DNA from: Prosapia bicincta
Taxonomy: Eukaryota > Arthropoda > Insecta > Hemiptera > Cercopidae
Length of the DNA stretch: 64,000 nt
NCBI GenBank assembly: GCA_036971475.1
Contig: JBAIZL010000001.1
Location: 139,223,192 to 139,287,191, forward strand
Reading direction: 5' to 3'
Shown here: positions 40,987 through 55,115 of the stretch, one piece after another
Position numbering within the stretch: position 1 is the stretch's first letter
Layout of the letters: the number at the start of each line of letters is the position of its first letter
Position numbers and translations under genes: made by a program
Notes under the pieces: model-generated
The model's input: the letters and a program-made list of their open reading frames with translations, nothing else
Database searches by the model: none
Told to the model about the DNA's origin: nothing

Positions 40987-43900
40987 TTAATCTGTGCATC
41001 TGTGACATCTGATTTCTACTCTACACAATCTGTGATTACAACTTATATTTATTTTATTTCATTCTCTCATATTTCTGTTCATGTTTTCTCTTTGATTGAC
41101 AAAGACCACTGTGTGGTTGAAATATATCATTGGTTAAGTGCTTTTATGTGTTTCTATTTCAAGACTACAGAGTGGACTCTTACCAAGGTAAGTCTGTCAG
41201 TCTCCTAGGCCAAAAAATCTATATATATATATATATATATATTTATTTATTGTTTTTGATCTCAATATAAAATATTATACTTATCAATACCACCTGTGTT
41301 TATTTTATGTACCTAAAAACCATATGGATTTTATCCCACACAATAAGTTTTAAAATAACAATATATCTTTTTTCTAATGTATCTTTTTAATTGAACTTTA
41401 CCTTCTCCAACTTGGTCCATCAACTGTTGAGCTATGATAAGATGTCGCAGATGGTATTCTATTGCTGTAGGATAATCTCGAAGTAAAGTGTAAGTATTTC
41501 CTAAGCTGTAACAGGCTTGTGCTTCTACTGCTCTATCCCCTAGCTCTTGGGCTAACACCAGTGTCCGCCTGTAAATTATTTAAAAAAATAACCAAATGTG
41601 AATTAAGTTATTCAGGTTCCTAACAACACGTGCAATTTGGATTGCACATTCAGTGTTTACAGCAACTGAAATGTTTTGCGTTAATTAATTGTAATAAAAA
41701 AATTATTATACTTAAAATATGTAAATATATGATAAATAAATACTAAATAGCTATTTTTGAATTGAAGTTTGGCGTTTCCTCCCCCCAAATATTCACGAAT
41801 CAAAATTTGTAAAAACCTACTTAACACACAAATTTAAAAAAATATTTCCACATATTGACAATATATTTTTTCATTATTAATAAGAAAATTATTTTTTTAA
41901 ATTACCAACATGTAAAGGCAATGCTACAAATCTAGGGTCACAGTATAGGTGTTGACATGTAAGCTGGCACTTGCCCTTTGTGCTGCAACTATAGGGAGCT
42001 GGGTTGAGATTAGGCAAAGACCGTTCTGCGAACATTTTTGCAGATGTAGACATACATCACTTACAGCATTTCGTATTTTATCTACTGGGGTACCTTCAAA
42101 AAGGCTGCGAGGACAATTGACACAACCCACATTAGATTGAGAGGTTGAGAAAACAATTACTGGGGTCATCTATCTTTATATACTTCAGTTATTCGTTTTT
42201 CCTCACGCAGAACAATTCAAATACAAAAACTGGTGTGCGTGTAATGTTCATGCAAGATAGGGCACTGCTGCATTGCAGAAGAAATGTTCAGATCGCACCA
42301 AAAATCCAGTTTCTAAACGGTTGGATTGGTAAACAGTTGGTTCTATTTCCTGTCCGCCCAGATCTCACACTAATGGCCTTTTTTTTCTGGAGATAAATTA
42401 AAATATAGTGTACAGTGAAAAAATTCATTACATAGTGCATGTTACACAGCGGATAGTTGCTGCCATTGCTACTGTCACTCCAGACATGCTCCAAAATATA
42501 CGGCGAGAAATTGAATATTGTTTAAATGTGTGACGAGCCACTAATGGGGTACAAATATACATAAAAAACTTACAACCCTCCTCTTTATTTTAAAACATAT
42601 TTACCTCAATAAGTTTATCCTAGTCTAAGTAGTCAATTTATCAAATCAGAGATTCTTTTTCAATGACCGTGTATTGTTTGGAAAACATTTCACATATGAA
42701 CTGCAGTAAACTCCCGATTATCCGTGGGTGGTTTAACCGGTTTGCGGATTATCCGGGGTCTGCCATTGTTTTACATATATCCAGTTTTTATTCCAATCAG
42801 ATTCATGTGTTTAAATTTCCAAACGGTGAATTAAGGCGTAAATACATATAAGGCTTAATAGAAGTTGAGATGAAGGGAATAGATATGTAAATATGTATGT
42901 ACTAATTTTTACATTGAAAGGGAAGCATCCCGACGCGGGCCAGCGATATGAAAGGGGCGAGCAGACTACTGTATATAAGAGACAATGACAAAATGCTTGG
43001 ACGCCCGAAAACCTAATGCGTATCATAAGATTCTAAACAAATGTCAGCTAATCTCGGCTATAAATAGTCTAGGACATGACATATGCTTTATCCATGTCTG
43101 TCATATACATTATCGATCTTTATGGCTTTGTGACACAAGTAAACACTGTGCGACAAAATGGTTAGATCTCACATTAAAGCTAAAATCAATGCTCACAAAA
43201 AAAACAAACGAAAATGACAGATTTTTTTTGTTGTATTATTTGTAAAGGAAAAAAATATGTACATACATACTTACTTTTAACATATACTTATGTACGTATT
43301 GTAAATAGTTAGACTTATAAATGTACATGTTATAATACATCGCCATTTTAAATTATTTTCTGTAGTCTATTTATTTTGTTCTCTGAAGATTATTTGTGAA
43401 TTGCATTAACCGGGGATATTATTTGTGTAACTTATGGTATAATAATCGATTATCGATCATTTTGCGTATTCTTTGTTCATAGCAGATTATCCGGGGAATT
43501 CGTTATCCGGCGTTGCCGGGCCACCCTATTCCACGGATAATCGGGAGTTTACTGTATATGTAAAGTGACTGTGCATAAAATTGCGTTGTTACTTCTACCC
43601 GTTTATTATTTTGTTATTTTTGTGGATATATATAGCAAAATATGATCCAATTACATTTTAATTCTTCTGGCTAACAATGGACAAACTTTTTGGATTAAAA
43701 AGTAAAATATTTATTAACTAATCTTTATAAATATTCTTAGAAAAAGATAAAACCTAGCTTATATTAAGTTTTTTTTACTTACTTGTAATGATCTGCCGCC
43801 ACTTCAAACTCGCCAAGAAATATGTGGGAGTTCCCAAGGTTGCTGTTTGCTCGTCTTTCTGCAGCTTTGTCACCAAACTCACGAGCAATCTTTAACCTCT

Positions 43901-46248
43901 GTCAAATCGTACAAACATTAATAAAAAATATGTTAAATTAAAATGTCTTCTACAGTAGAAAATTTCAATAACAAACATCTGTACATAAGACACATGACTA
44001 TAATTTTATAAGACGAAACTACTTCTAAATAATGATAGAAGTCTTAATTTCCAAATTTAATGCATACCTGCAGCTCTTCCTTGATTTCTTTTTAGGCCTA
44101 ACAAGAAGTCTACTACAGTCCTTCAATATATTGTCTGGTGTTACCTGTCATGACTTTAGCTACATAATCGTATGTAATCAAAAACACATGCAGTGTATCA
44201 ACTTTCAAGTCATATATTAAAAAAATGACTTATTAGTTCATATGAAAATGAATCTACTCAACAGTATTGATGTAAAAAAAAACAAATTTATGACGATACA
44301 CACAATGAAAGCTAAATATCACTACAGACCCGTTCTTCTGATTAATGGTTAAAATATTCCTTGAAAATGCTAAATATTTGCACAAAGATTTAGACCTTCA
44401 ATTAGGTTTCTTATTTAGTTATTTCCATTGTTTTGTAGCGTGATGTTTTGTTGATACAGGTATGAACAATATCTTTAATACTATTGTTTTTCAAACTTAC
44501 TTTCACTTTTTATCTAATCATTACATTAAAATTTAAAATATTATTTCATACTTTTTGAAAATAATTATTAATTTTTTAAAACCATTAATTTCATTTAAAA
44601 TTACCCCAAAAGAATACAACTTTTTCTCTTAATAATTGTATTATTAATTTTAACTTTCTATAGCTTCACAGATAACAGATTTATTGATACAAGTGATTAA
44701 ACCTTATATATTGTTTGGTGTTTTTGTAATACTTAACTAACTACTAGTTTAAGATTTTCCAACCCATGAGATTTTCTCTCAAAGTTTTAATACAATTTTA
44801 TGTCTTTAACCTTGAGGTCTACAGAAATTTCTCATTGTATAACTTAGTTCTTTACTTTGGTAAACAATATAGACATATTTGAGCTTAACTATTTTAGTTA
44901 AAATAAACATTCATGATAATGTATCAAATGTGAGACTTTTTCTCAATATAGCTGCTAACAGTATCTATCTTAATACATTTGACCTTTTACTCCTGAAAAC
45001 TTTCAAGAACCCTGTACATGAAAATAATTCTCTTGCCTTGAAAAATATTTTTTTACTAATGCCATATTTTCAGTTAGGCATAATTTTTCCTTTCTTTAAT
45101 ATATTCCTCCCAAAATATTTATTCTGTTATGTAAGAACCTTACAGTTGATGAGAATTATGGCAACAAACATAGTCATTTTTCTTATCTTGTGACAGTTTT
45201 TATTTATGTTATTTACTTACCTCCAATGTTTTACATTTTATTTTGAGTTCTTATTTTATACTCTTCAACAATGAGCTAAAGAAGAATGGTTGTTGATTTA
45301 GCACTAAAGCAAAAAAAAGAGTCAGTACTTTTGATTTACTTATATGTGAACTGAAAAAAGTGGAGAATAAACTTACTTTACGTATAATTTTCTATAATTA
45401 TATTATTTTTTAAAAATAATAAAAGACGTTTTCTTTACTATCTTTAGAAATTTATGACAAGAACCTGAGATCTCAGTATTTGGGGAAACAATAAAAGTGA
45501 TTATTTTTATAATAGAAGAGTATGATATGATAAGGAATGTGAACATAGCAATCAGAGGTCATCTGCAACTTATCCTTAATATAAAATTAACATTCCAATT
45601 CATCCACTGCCACTGCCCCACCTCCTGTGATATAAAAAGTTATTATCCACTTCTGAGAAGTAAATAATTGTGAAAATTCTCTGTAAAAATAAATCACAGA
45701 TGCCTCTTATAACTTTTAATGTAAACTTTAATCTTCAACCCAACAGCATTTTCAGTTTTCTATGTGAGAGTTTTAGGTTTTATGTTCTTTAAAACAAGTA
45801 ATACAAAAATTTTTTTAAAATAAATTCCTACAGAGGACAAAAAAGGAAATTTTTGTCAATTTTGTCCAGCTTGTCTATTTTATTAGTTTCATTCATTTTA
45901 AAACTTACAGCACTATTTATGATATTTTGTGATAACCATGACAACAGTTTAAGGTTGTACAATAGAGGTTTAGATCACAACCAGATAAGAAAAAATTCAT
46001 ATATGTCTTTGAAAATTTATTTTTGGTATTGGAAAGTTGGTGCAGTGCCAAAGCACGCTAGACTTTGAACATGAAGATTCATAGTTCGAATCCGGATAGA
46101 CCCTCAAATTTTTATAATTTAATTATTGAATAAATGTTTGAAAAAACTTTATTAACATCAATTGTCATCCAATATAGGTTAAAAAAAAGTATTTGAACTT
46201 GATTGGATGAATAAAAACATATTTTATTAACGATTAAAAATTTGTACA

Positions 46249-46307
<59 letters not shown>

Positions 46308-47213
46308 GTTAATATATTACTATGTAAGTAATTTTATCCACCATTAAGTGCAATAATTTTACCTTGAGTGATGAGGCACCTTTCGGTCGTTGACCATTGT
46401 CGAATCACTGATGTTTTTCTGTTGTGGATGTTCGGCCTGTGAAGTTGGTGTTTGTTGACGTAACACGCACTTTTTCTTGATCTGTGTGTATGATATTTCT
46501 ATATAGTATGTCTTCTGTATATGTTGTTTGTAGATTCATTAAGTTGTTGTGTATGTTTTTATAAATGTGGTATTTTTCTAGTGAGTTTAGTTCTATTGGG
46601 TTGTTATTTATTTCCAGTATGGTTAGGTTATTTTCGTAATTTGTTATTTCGTGTTTATGGGATATTAGGTGTGCTGCAACATTTGATAATTTAGAATTTT
46701 TGTTTTTGAATGCTCTATAATGTTCTTCAAATCTTATTTTTAAAATAAGATTTGAAGAACATTATAGAGCATTCAAAAACAAAAATTCTAAAGTATCAAA
46801 TGTTGCAGCACACCTAATATCCCATAAACACGAAATAACAAATTACGAAAATAACCTAACCATACTGGAAATAAATAACGACCCAATAGAACTAAACTCA
46901 CTAGAAAAATACCACATTTATAAAAACATACACAACAACTTAATGAATCTACAAACAACATATACAGAAGATATACTATATAGAAATATCATACACACAG
47001 ATCAAGAAAAAGTGCGCGTTACGTCAACAAACACCAACTTCACAGACCGAACATCCACAACAGAAAAACATCAGTGATTCGACAATGGTCAACGACCGAA
47101 AGGTGCCTCATCACTCAAGGTAAAATTATTGCACTTAAAGGTGGATAAAATTACTTACATAGTAATATATTAACTTCATAAAGTCAGTGCAACGGAAAAA
47201 CAATGGATAATGT

Positions 47214-47291
<78 letters not shown>

Positions 47292-47710
47292 GGTTAGTTT
47301 TGGTTGGTAAAGATTATTTAGATTTTTTGGACTAGGAGACTGACAGACTTACCTTGGTGAGAGTCCACTCTGTAGTCTTGAAATAGAGACACATTAAAGC
47401 ACTTAAACAATGATATATTTCAACCACACAGTGGTCTTTGTCAATCGAAGAGAAAACACAAAAAGAAATATGAGAGAATGAAATAAAATAATCTCGTAAT
47501 TATTTATAATAAATAATATTTATATTTATATTTATAAATAATTATTTTATTTCATTCTCTCATATTTCTTTTTGTGTTTTCTCTTCGATTGACAAAGACC
47601 ACTGTGTGGTTGAAATATATCATTGTTTAAGTGCTTTTATGTGTTTCTATTTCAAGACTACAGAGTGGACTCTTACCAAGGTAAGTCTGTCAGTCTCCTA
47701 GTCCAAAAAA

Positions 47711-47763
<53 letters not shown>

Positions 47764-47884
47764 TTGATATTTAACGTTATCCATTGTTTTTCCGTTGCAC
47801 TGACTTTATGAAGTTAATATATTACTATGTAAGTTTTTATCCACCATTAAGTGCAATAAATAAGTAATTAAGTAATATATTAAC

Positions 47885-47930
<46 letters not shown>

Positions 47931-48447
47931 TTTCACTTATGTACTTAAACAAGAATCTTACTTGATATTTATGCGAGCGCCTTCAGAGACTAGTAAGTGC
48001 CTCCATCTTCCGGCATACTGAGCGTATTTTGGACTGCGAGCTGTGTGGAATCTGCTGTTGACCTTGATGTACCGTTAACTTCTATTTTTAGTTTCACTGC
48101 ACTGTGCGAGTTTTTAGCGTTTGTCTTGGGGTTTATACTGTCTATTAGATTGAATAATTTGTTCATAAATTATTGTAATAAATTATTCAATCTAATAGAC
48201 AGTATAAACCCCAAGACAAACGCTAAAAACTCGCACAGTGCAGTGAAACTAAAAATAGAAGTTAACGGTACATCAAGGTCAACAGCAGATTCCACACAGC
48301 TCGCAGTCCAAAATACGCTCAGTATGCCGGAAGATGGAGGCACTTACTAGTCTCTGAAAGCGCTCGCATAAATACCAAGTAAGATTCTTGTTTAAGTACA
48401 TAAGTGAAAGTGATAAGTGTATACAAGAAAACAGTGTTGCATAATCT

Positions 48448-48502
<55 letters not shown>

Positions 48503-49351
48503 AGGAGAATGTGACCTAATAGAAGGAATTTAAAAACAAGAATGTACTGCAGTTATTGTCACTGCATACAAAAGATAAAGTTAATACTGAAAAACCTAGG
48601 ATAACTTTTACATCATGGGAAATGGTCTAAAGGTAGTAGATGAATTTGATGTTGATTCTGTGTTGATAAGTTGCAGATGACCACTGATTTTATTTTTATT
48701 TTTTCTAAATATATAGTAAAATCATATACATGAATACAAAGAGATGCCAAGACAAGTGTTTCTGAAAATTCTGACCCTGGAGTTTACGAAACCCTATAAT
48801 GCTGCGTATACCTACATAACAAACATGCCTCTGTCATTGAGACAATGAAATATATTGCAGCCATTGGAGGAATAGAAAAGAGGACGCATGAAGATATTCC
48901 AACTGGATTTTGTTCATTATTCCTGAAACATACTGTTTTTAATGGCCAGTATAAGCAGAACTCTGCTAATAAATATGAGAATTTATATATTTTAAGAAGT
49001 TTGTAGGAGTTGATATCCAGTTATTTCATACATCAAGAGAGCATTACTTCCAATATTTTAGCATTTAAGAGAAAGTGTCACGTACAGTCAACTATATAAC
49101 TTTGACTCGAGTTACTAATTACAGGTAAACAAATAATGTCTGTATAAGATACATCTTGTAACAAAAAAAAGTTAATGTAACTATATCTAGTAAAAAAACC
49201 ACTGACTCACCTCTTGATGATAATGTATAGCTTGCTGAAAGTTACCCAACAAGTAATATGTGTTTCCTAGGTTACCACAAGCTCTACCCTGTGCAGCAGT
49301 ATCATTTAGTTCTCTCATTAGCTGTAGATTTTCCCTGACAAACAAAATTAA

Positions 49352-49399
<48 letters not shown>

Positions 49400-49527
49400 C
49401 AATATGTTTTCTTGTGTATTAATAAAGAACAAAAGTCAAAATACAAATACAAGAATTATATTTGAATTTACAATTCTAATATTGTAAATTCAAATATAAT
49501 TCTTGTATTTGTATTTTGACTTTTGTT

Positions 49528-49600
<73 letters not shown>

Positions 49601-49879
49601 ATAAATTTAAAATATTTCAAACACAAGAATACGTTTAATGAATATATTTATTCAAAGCTTTTCGCCGATAAAAAAGTATCAGCATCTTCAGGAAAAATAA
49701 TTATCCAATAAAATACTTTTACAAAATTAAATCATATGTCATATTGAATCATAAACGTAAATATGATATTTATGTTCATATATATATGAATCATATCATA
49801 TTTAAATCATTAAACGTATTCTTGTGTTTGAAATATTTTAAATTTATTAACTATATATACAAGAAAACATATCACCATA

Positions 49880-49933
<54 letters not shown>

Positions 49934-49999
49934 TTGATATTTAATATTATCCATTGTTTTTCCGTTGCAAAAATTACTCAAAAATAGTAATATATTAAC

Positions 50000-50030
<31 letters not shown>

Positions 50031-50172
50031 TCTTGATATTTTACGTTATCCATTGTTTTTCTCAAATCAGTGATTTGACAATGGTCAAGTGACCGAAAGG
50101 CACCTCATCACTCAAGGTAAAATCGTTGCACTTAATGGTGAATAAAATTACTTACAATATTAATATATTAAC

Positions 50173-50228
<56 letters not shown>

Positions 50229-53200
50229 TAGATAGATAGATTTTTTGGACTAGGAGACTGACAGACTTACCTTGGTAAGAGTCCCCTCTGTAGTCTTGAA
50301 ATAGAAACACATAAAAGCACTTAAACAATGATATATTTCAACCACACAGTGGTCTCTCTTTATACGAACATCCCTCATGCACATGGTCTATCAGCTCTCG
50401 AAAATTTCCTCAACAAACGCTCAGACAACCCTTACCCTACTACACCTTTCCTTGTTCACCTCACCAAATTCATTCTTGAAAAGAATAATTTTCAGTTTGA
50501 AGGAAAGAATTACATACAAATAAAAGGAACAGCAATGAGTACTCGGATGGCCCCGTCATGCACAAACCTGTACATGGGTAATATCGAAGCAGATTTCCTA
50601 AAAACTCAAGCAAACCAACCATTATGTTGGTACAGATATATATACAACATCTTCGTAATTTGGACATAGGGAATCTCAATGCTGGAAAGTTTTTTGAAGG
50701 GCTTATCACTATTCTCTACACTTCAATCACCTGGGAGAAATCTACAGCAACTATCACCTTCTTGGATGTAGATGTAACAATCAGAGATGGGAATATCTAT
50801 ACAGGTGTCCACATCAAACCGACAAATCATCTACAATACCTACATTTCAATAGCAACCACCCTATGAATATAAGAAGGTCCATACCATACAGTCAGGCAA
50901 TCAGGGGCAAAAGAATTTGTTTCAATGATATAGCATTGGAGGACTTTAGTAGAAAGACCTTACTAGCTTTCCAAAAAAGAGGATATCCTAAACAACTTGT
51001 TGAGGATCAAATCCGCTTAGCTCAATCATTAGATGAACCCAGACCACCTATGGAAGACAACAAACTGTCTTTCGTTACAGATTACTATCCAGGCCTACAG
51101 GAGCTTGCTTACTTACTTCTTACTTTTTCGTGTAGGCATCCAGCTTAACTATAGCCGATTGCCTGATGTCCACGATATATATATGATGCTATGGCCCACA
51201 GGTTCTTCTTAACTAGAATATCTTGCCACTTTGTCACAATTGGTCTGAGGATGTCTCTTGTAGGTAATGGGTAAAGGCAGTTCAGCAGGATGTGTTCAAT
51301 TGTTTCGCTCTCCACACCACAGAGTGCACACAACGGAGACTCTGTGAGATTAAAACGAAATAGGTACTCCTGTGTCACCAGATGGCCGGTTCTTGCTCTG
51401 GCAGCAAAAGATGCTGTTGATCGTGCTACTTCCCTATATTTGTCCTCGACTGGTGGTTCTGGTAAAGGTGTCGACCGGTAGACTCTTTTTCCCAATTTTC
51501 ATACCAAAGTTTTCGGAAAACTTCCCTGCTTACACTTTTGCAATGTAGCAGGGAGTGTTTGCCTTCATCTGTAGGTCCCATGGTTGAGGCTATTTTCTCA
51601 ATTTTGTCAGCCTTTTCGTTTCCGGGTACTCCGCAATAGGCAGGTACCCATTGAAGAGTTAATTCCTTCCCGCAGTCCACTAGTTCTAGGATGGTTTTTC
51701 TTATTTCTGATATTCGAAACGAGTATGAACTTGTAGAATTACTTAACAATGACTGAAGGGCGGATTTAGAATCCGATAGGATGCATATTTTTGAATTGCC
51801 CTTTAAATGCACACAGCTAGTCAGGGCTGCACTTACAGCCAAAAGCTCAGTATCCATGCTGGAATTGGAATTGGCTGGAATGTAAAACCAGTCTCCATTC
51901 GATTCATTATAGTAGCCTGCCCCGATAAACTCTTCTCCCGGTCGAGCGACCCATCTGTGAATATTTTTATGTAGCTTTTGTATTGAGATTGAATCATGTT
52001 TAATATTATTGTTTTTAATATTTGTAAATGATCTTTCTTGCTCACCTCATGTGGCAGGTTGAGTGCAATGTTTATCTCGGGCCATCTACTTGGGGGCTCC
52101 ATATAGTAAGTCGGAATTTTCACAGGGACAAAACAAGGCATTTTGGTGGACAGTTGATTAATTTTATAGCTGAATGACTGCTTTATGTTGGAATCATATG
52201 ACACCATGTTACTTAATGGGTGGATTGGTGTAAGAGCCTTTATTGACAAGTATTTGGTCCATGTTTTTTTATCGATATAGAGTCCAATAGGTTCAACTCC
52301 CAATTCAATCTCCATGGCTGCTATAGAGGTGGTTTTGGTGCACCCCAAGCATAAACGAATTGCAGCAGATTGTAGAGTTTGCAGCCTTTTCAGGTGAGAT
52401 TTCGCCATCGAACCCCACACTTCACATGCATAGGTTGCCTTAGATCTCAAGAAGGCAATATAAAACATCTTTAGAGTAGTTGTATCGGCGCCCCAATCGC
52501 GGCTGGCCACGGCTTTGAGAGCATTAAGTCTTGATACACATTTTTCCATAACATACTCTATATGACTACCCCATCGCAGTTTCAGATCTAAAAGGATCCC
52601 TAGTAGTTTAGGGGACCTATTATATTTCAATCGCTTGCCAAGTATTTTGAGTTCGGGAGCGAAAGAACCCAATTTATTTCGACGGGTGAAAAAAGTGCAA
52701 TCGGTCTTCTCCTCCGAGATAGTTAGAGACTATTTAGAGCACCAATTAGTGAATTTATCCAGTGAGGACTGAAGGATTTCACATGCTTTTATATGATCAG
52801 TGGGTGTGACCCAGATCGTTATATCGTCGGCAAAACTCATACTATCTACCTCAGGTGGAAATTCATCCGCCATGTCGTTGAGGGCTATATTAAATAGGTT
52901 GGGGCAAATTATTCCTCCTTGAGGAATGTCGTTTTCGTTTCGGAACAATGAAGATAGTGAGCCATTTACTGATGCTGTTATTAGACGGTTTTGTAAAAAA
53001 TTACTTATGAATTGCAACATTTTACCTTGTATTCCGAGCTTCATGCACTGTAAGATGATGGTTGAATGTGGAACTTTATCGAATGCTGCCTCTAAGTCCA
53101 CCATAGTGGCCACTGTGCTAATTTTGTGGTCGAACCCTTTGTAAATTTTATTAGTGAAATATAAGAGTGCGTCAGTTGTGCTCCTGTGCCGTCTGAACCC

Positions 53201-55083
53201 AAATTGTTGGTTCCCCAGCATTTCGTCATGTTCCAGCCTCCAGGATAATCTCTTGTTGACCTCTCCATCAACTTCCCCAAGCAAGATGTTAACGCTATCG
53301 GCCGATAAGAGGTAATATTTTTCCCATCCTTCCCCGGTTTTAAGAGGGGGATGATTTTCGCTGTTTTCCATTCTTGAGGGAACTTCCCAGTTCTCCAGAT
53401 AGAGTTGAAAAGCTGAAGTGTCTTTACTTTCATTTCCTTCGAACAGTGCGATAGCATCTCATTGTGAATATTATCTTCTCCGGGCGTGGCTCTTTTTAAG
53501 AGAGATATACTATCTTCCAGTTCGGCTAATGTGAAAGGGGAGTCGTCTGGATCGGAACAACGAAACAGCAGTTCAGTTCTACATGTTAGAAATTGTTCGA
53601 TGGGAGTAAGAGCCTTTGGCCAAGCATTTCTTCGCCCTGCTTTTTCTGAGTAATGTTTAGCAAATTCTTCGGCCTTCAATTTGTCATCCGTTATTAAGTC
53701 TCCATTTGATTTTCTAATAGAAATAAGTTTTTGAGAGCATTGACCGTTTGTTGCACGGAAGCGTTTCCAGACTGTGCTGGGTGGTGTGTTCGCGTTCATT
53801 GAACCAACAAAACTTTTCCATGATTTTCGCTTTGCTTCGATGATGGCTTTGCGCAGGGTAGCATTACATTTATTGTATAAAATCCTGTCGTGTAATGACC
53901 TGGATTTTTTCCATTTCTTCCTGTCTGAAATTCTATTTTTTCTCAATTCTTGGATTTCTTGACTCCACCAGCTGTTCATATAATTTTTCTTTCCACTCTG
54001 GGATTTTTTTGGGATGGATTTTTCAGCTGCGTTCTCAAGAATCGATTCAATGATTTCTGAAGTTACATTTTCCACTAATGAGATTATTTGAGTTTCTTTT
54101 TCAAAAAGAGTCCAATTAGCTTTCGAAAGTTTGTATTTACTGTGGACAATCGTATTGTTGGTAGTATTATTGGTCCAGGCCTACAGAAGCTGAACAAAAT
54201 ATTAAAGGATGGCTTCAAGATTCTTCAAGCTTCCACCCACGCCAAAGATCTTTTCTGAAATCCACCACATATTTGGTTCAGACAACCTTTCAATTTGAAA
54301 AATATTTTAGTACATCCAAAACTACCAGATCCAAGTACTGAAAAACCGCCTAAACTTCCTCATTGGTCCTTTCCGTGCAATAGACCTAGATGCAAGACAT
54401 GTCCAATACACATCCCAACAAATAGTTTCCATAGCCTAGCAATCAATGTGGACTTCAAGATTCAGGGTCATCATACTTGTATATCCAAAAATGTAATATA
54501 CCAGTTGCAATGTAAATTTTGCTCGGCACAGTACATAGGCCTTACCACGGATGATCTGAGCATCAGAATGAATGGCCACAGGCATGACAATGGAACCATG
54601 AACATAGACAAGCCAACTGCTCAACATGCTGCTAGTCATAACATCATATCTTTCAATGATTGTTATACTACCAAAATAATTAAGGCCCTCCGCCCCTGAT
54701 TGCAACCCTTCAGAATTGAGAAGATGGGAGTTGTCATACCAGTGGTACACCAAATCTAGAGAACTTCCTAACCTCAACATCAGATAAAACTCCTTTTACC
54801 TTCTCCCCTAACTTCTACCATTTTTAACAACTCCATTTACCTTCCTTCTGACAGATTATTAATATCTAGTTTCTCAGTTCAGTTAATGCCATTCTGTCAT
54901 ATTTCTTTTTGTGTTTTCTCTTCGATTGACAAAGACCACTGTGTGGTTGAAATATATCATTGTTTAAGTGCTTTTATGTGATTCTATTTCAAGACTACAG
55001 TGTGGACTCTTACCAAGGTAAGTCTGTCAGTCTCCTAGTCCAAAAAATCTAAATAATCTTTACCAACCAAAACTAACCTAAAA

Positions 55084-55115
<32 letters not shown>

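Larger units (their letters stand above)
51106..54174 (-). mobile_element. 5'-truncated LINE of the I/R1-like group inserted in a Penelope-like element
   Basis: Bounded by a 17-bp duplication CCAGGCCTACAG(G/A)AGCT at 51089-51105 and 54175-54191. Minus strand. Its 3' end is a TAAG-type tail (about 51106-51125), and the 5' end is cut inside the region before RT, so the endonuclease is missing. The RT plus RNase H order fits I/R1/LOA-like elements. It is 3.07 kb and carries several frameshifts. Confidence 0.9.

Noticed and set aside
47623..49711. Reading frames with IYIYIYIY runs
   Set aside because: These are translations of (TA)n microsatellites and adjoining repeats, not proteins.
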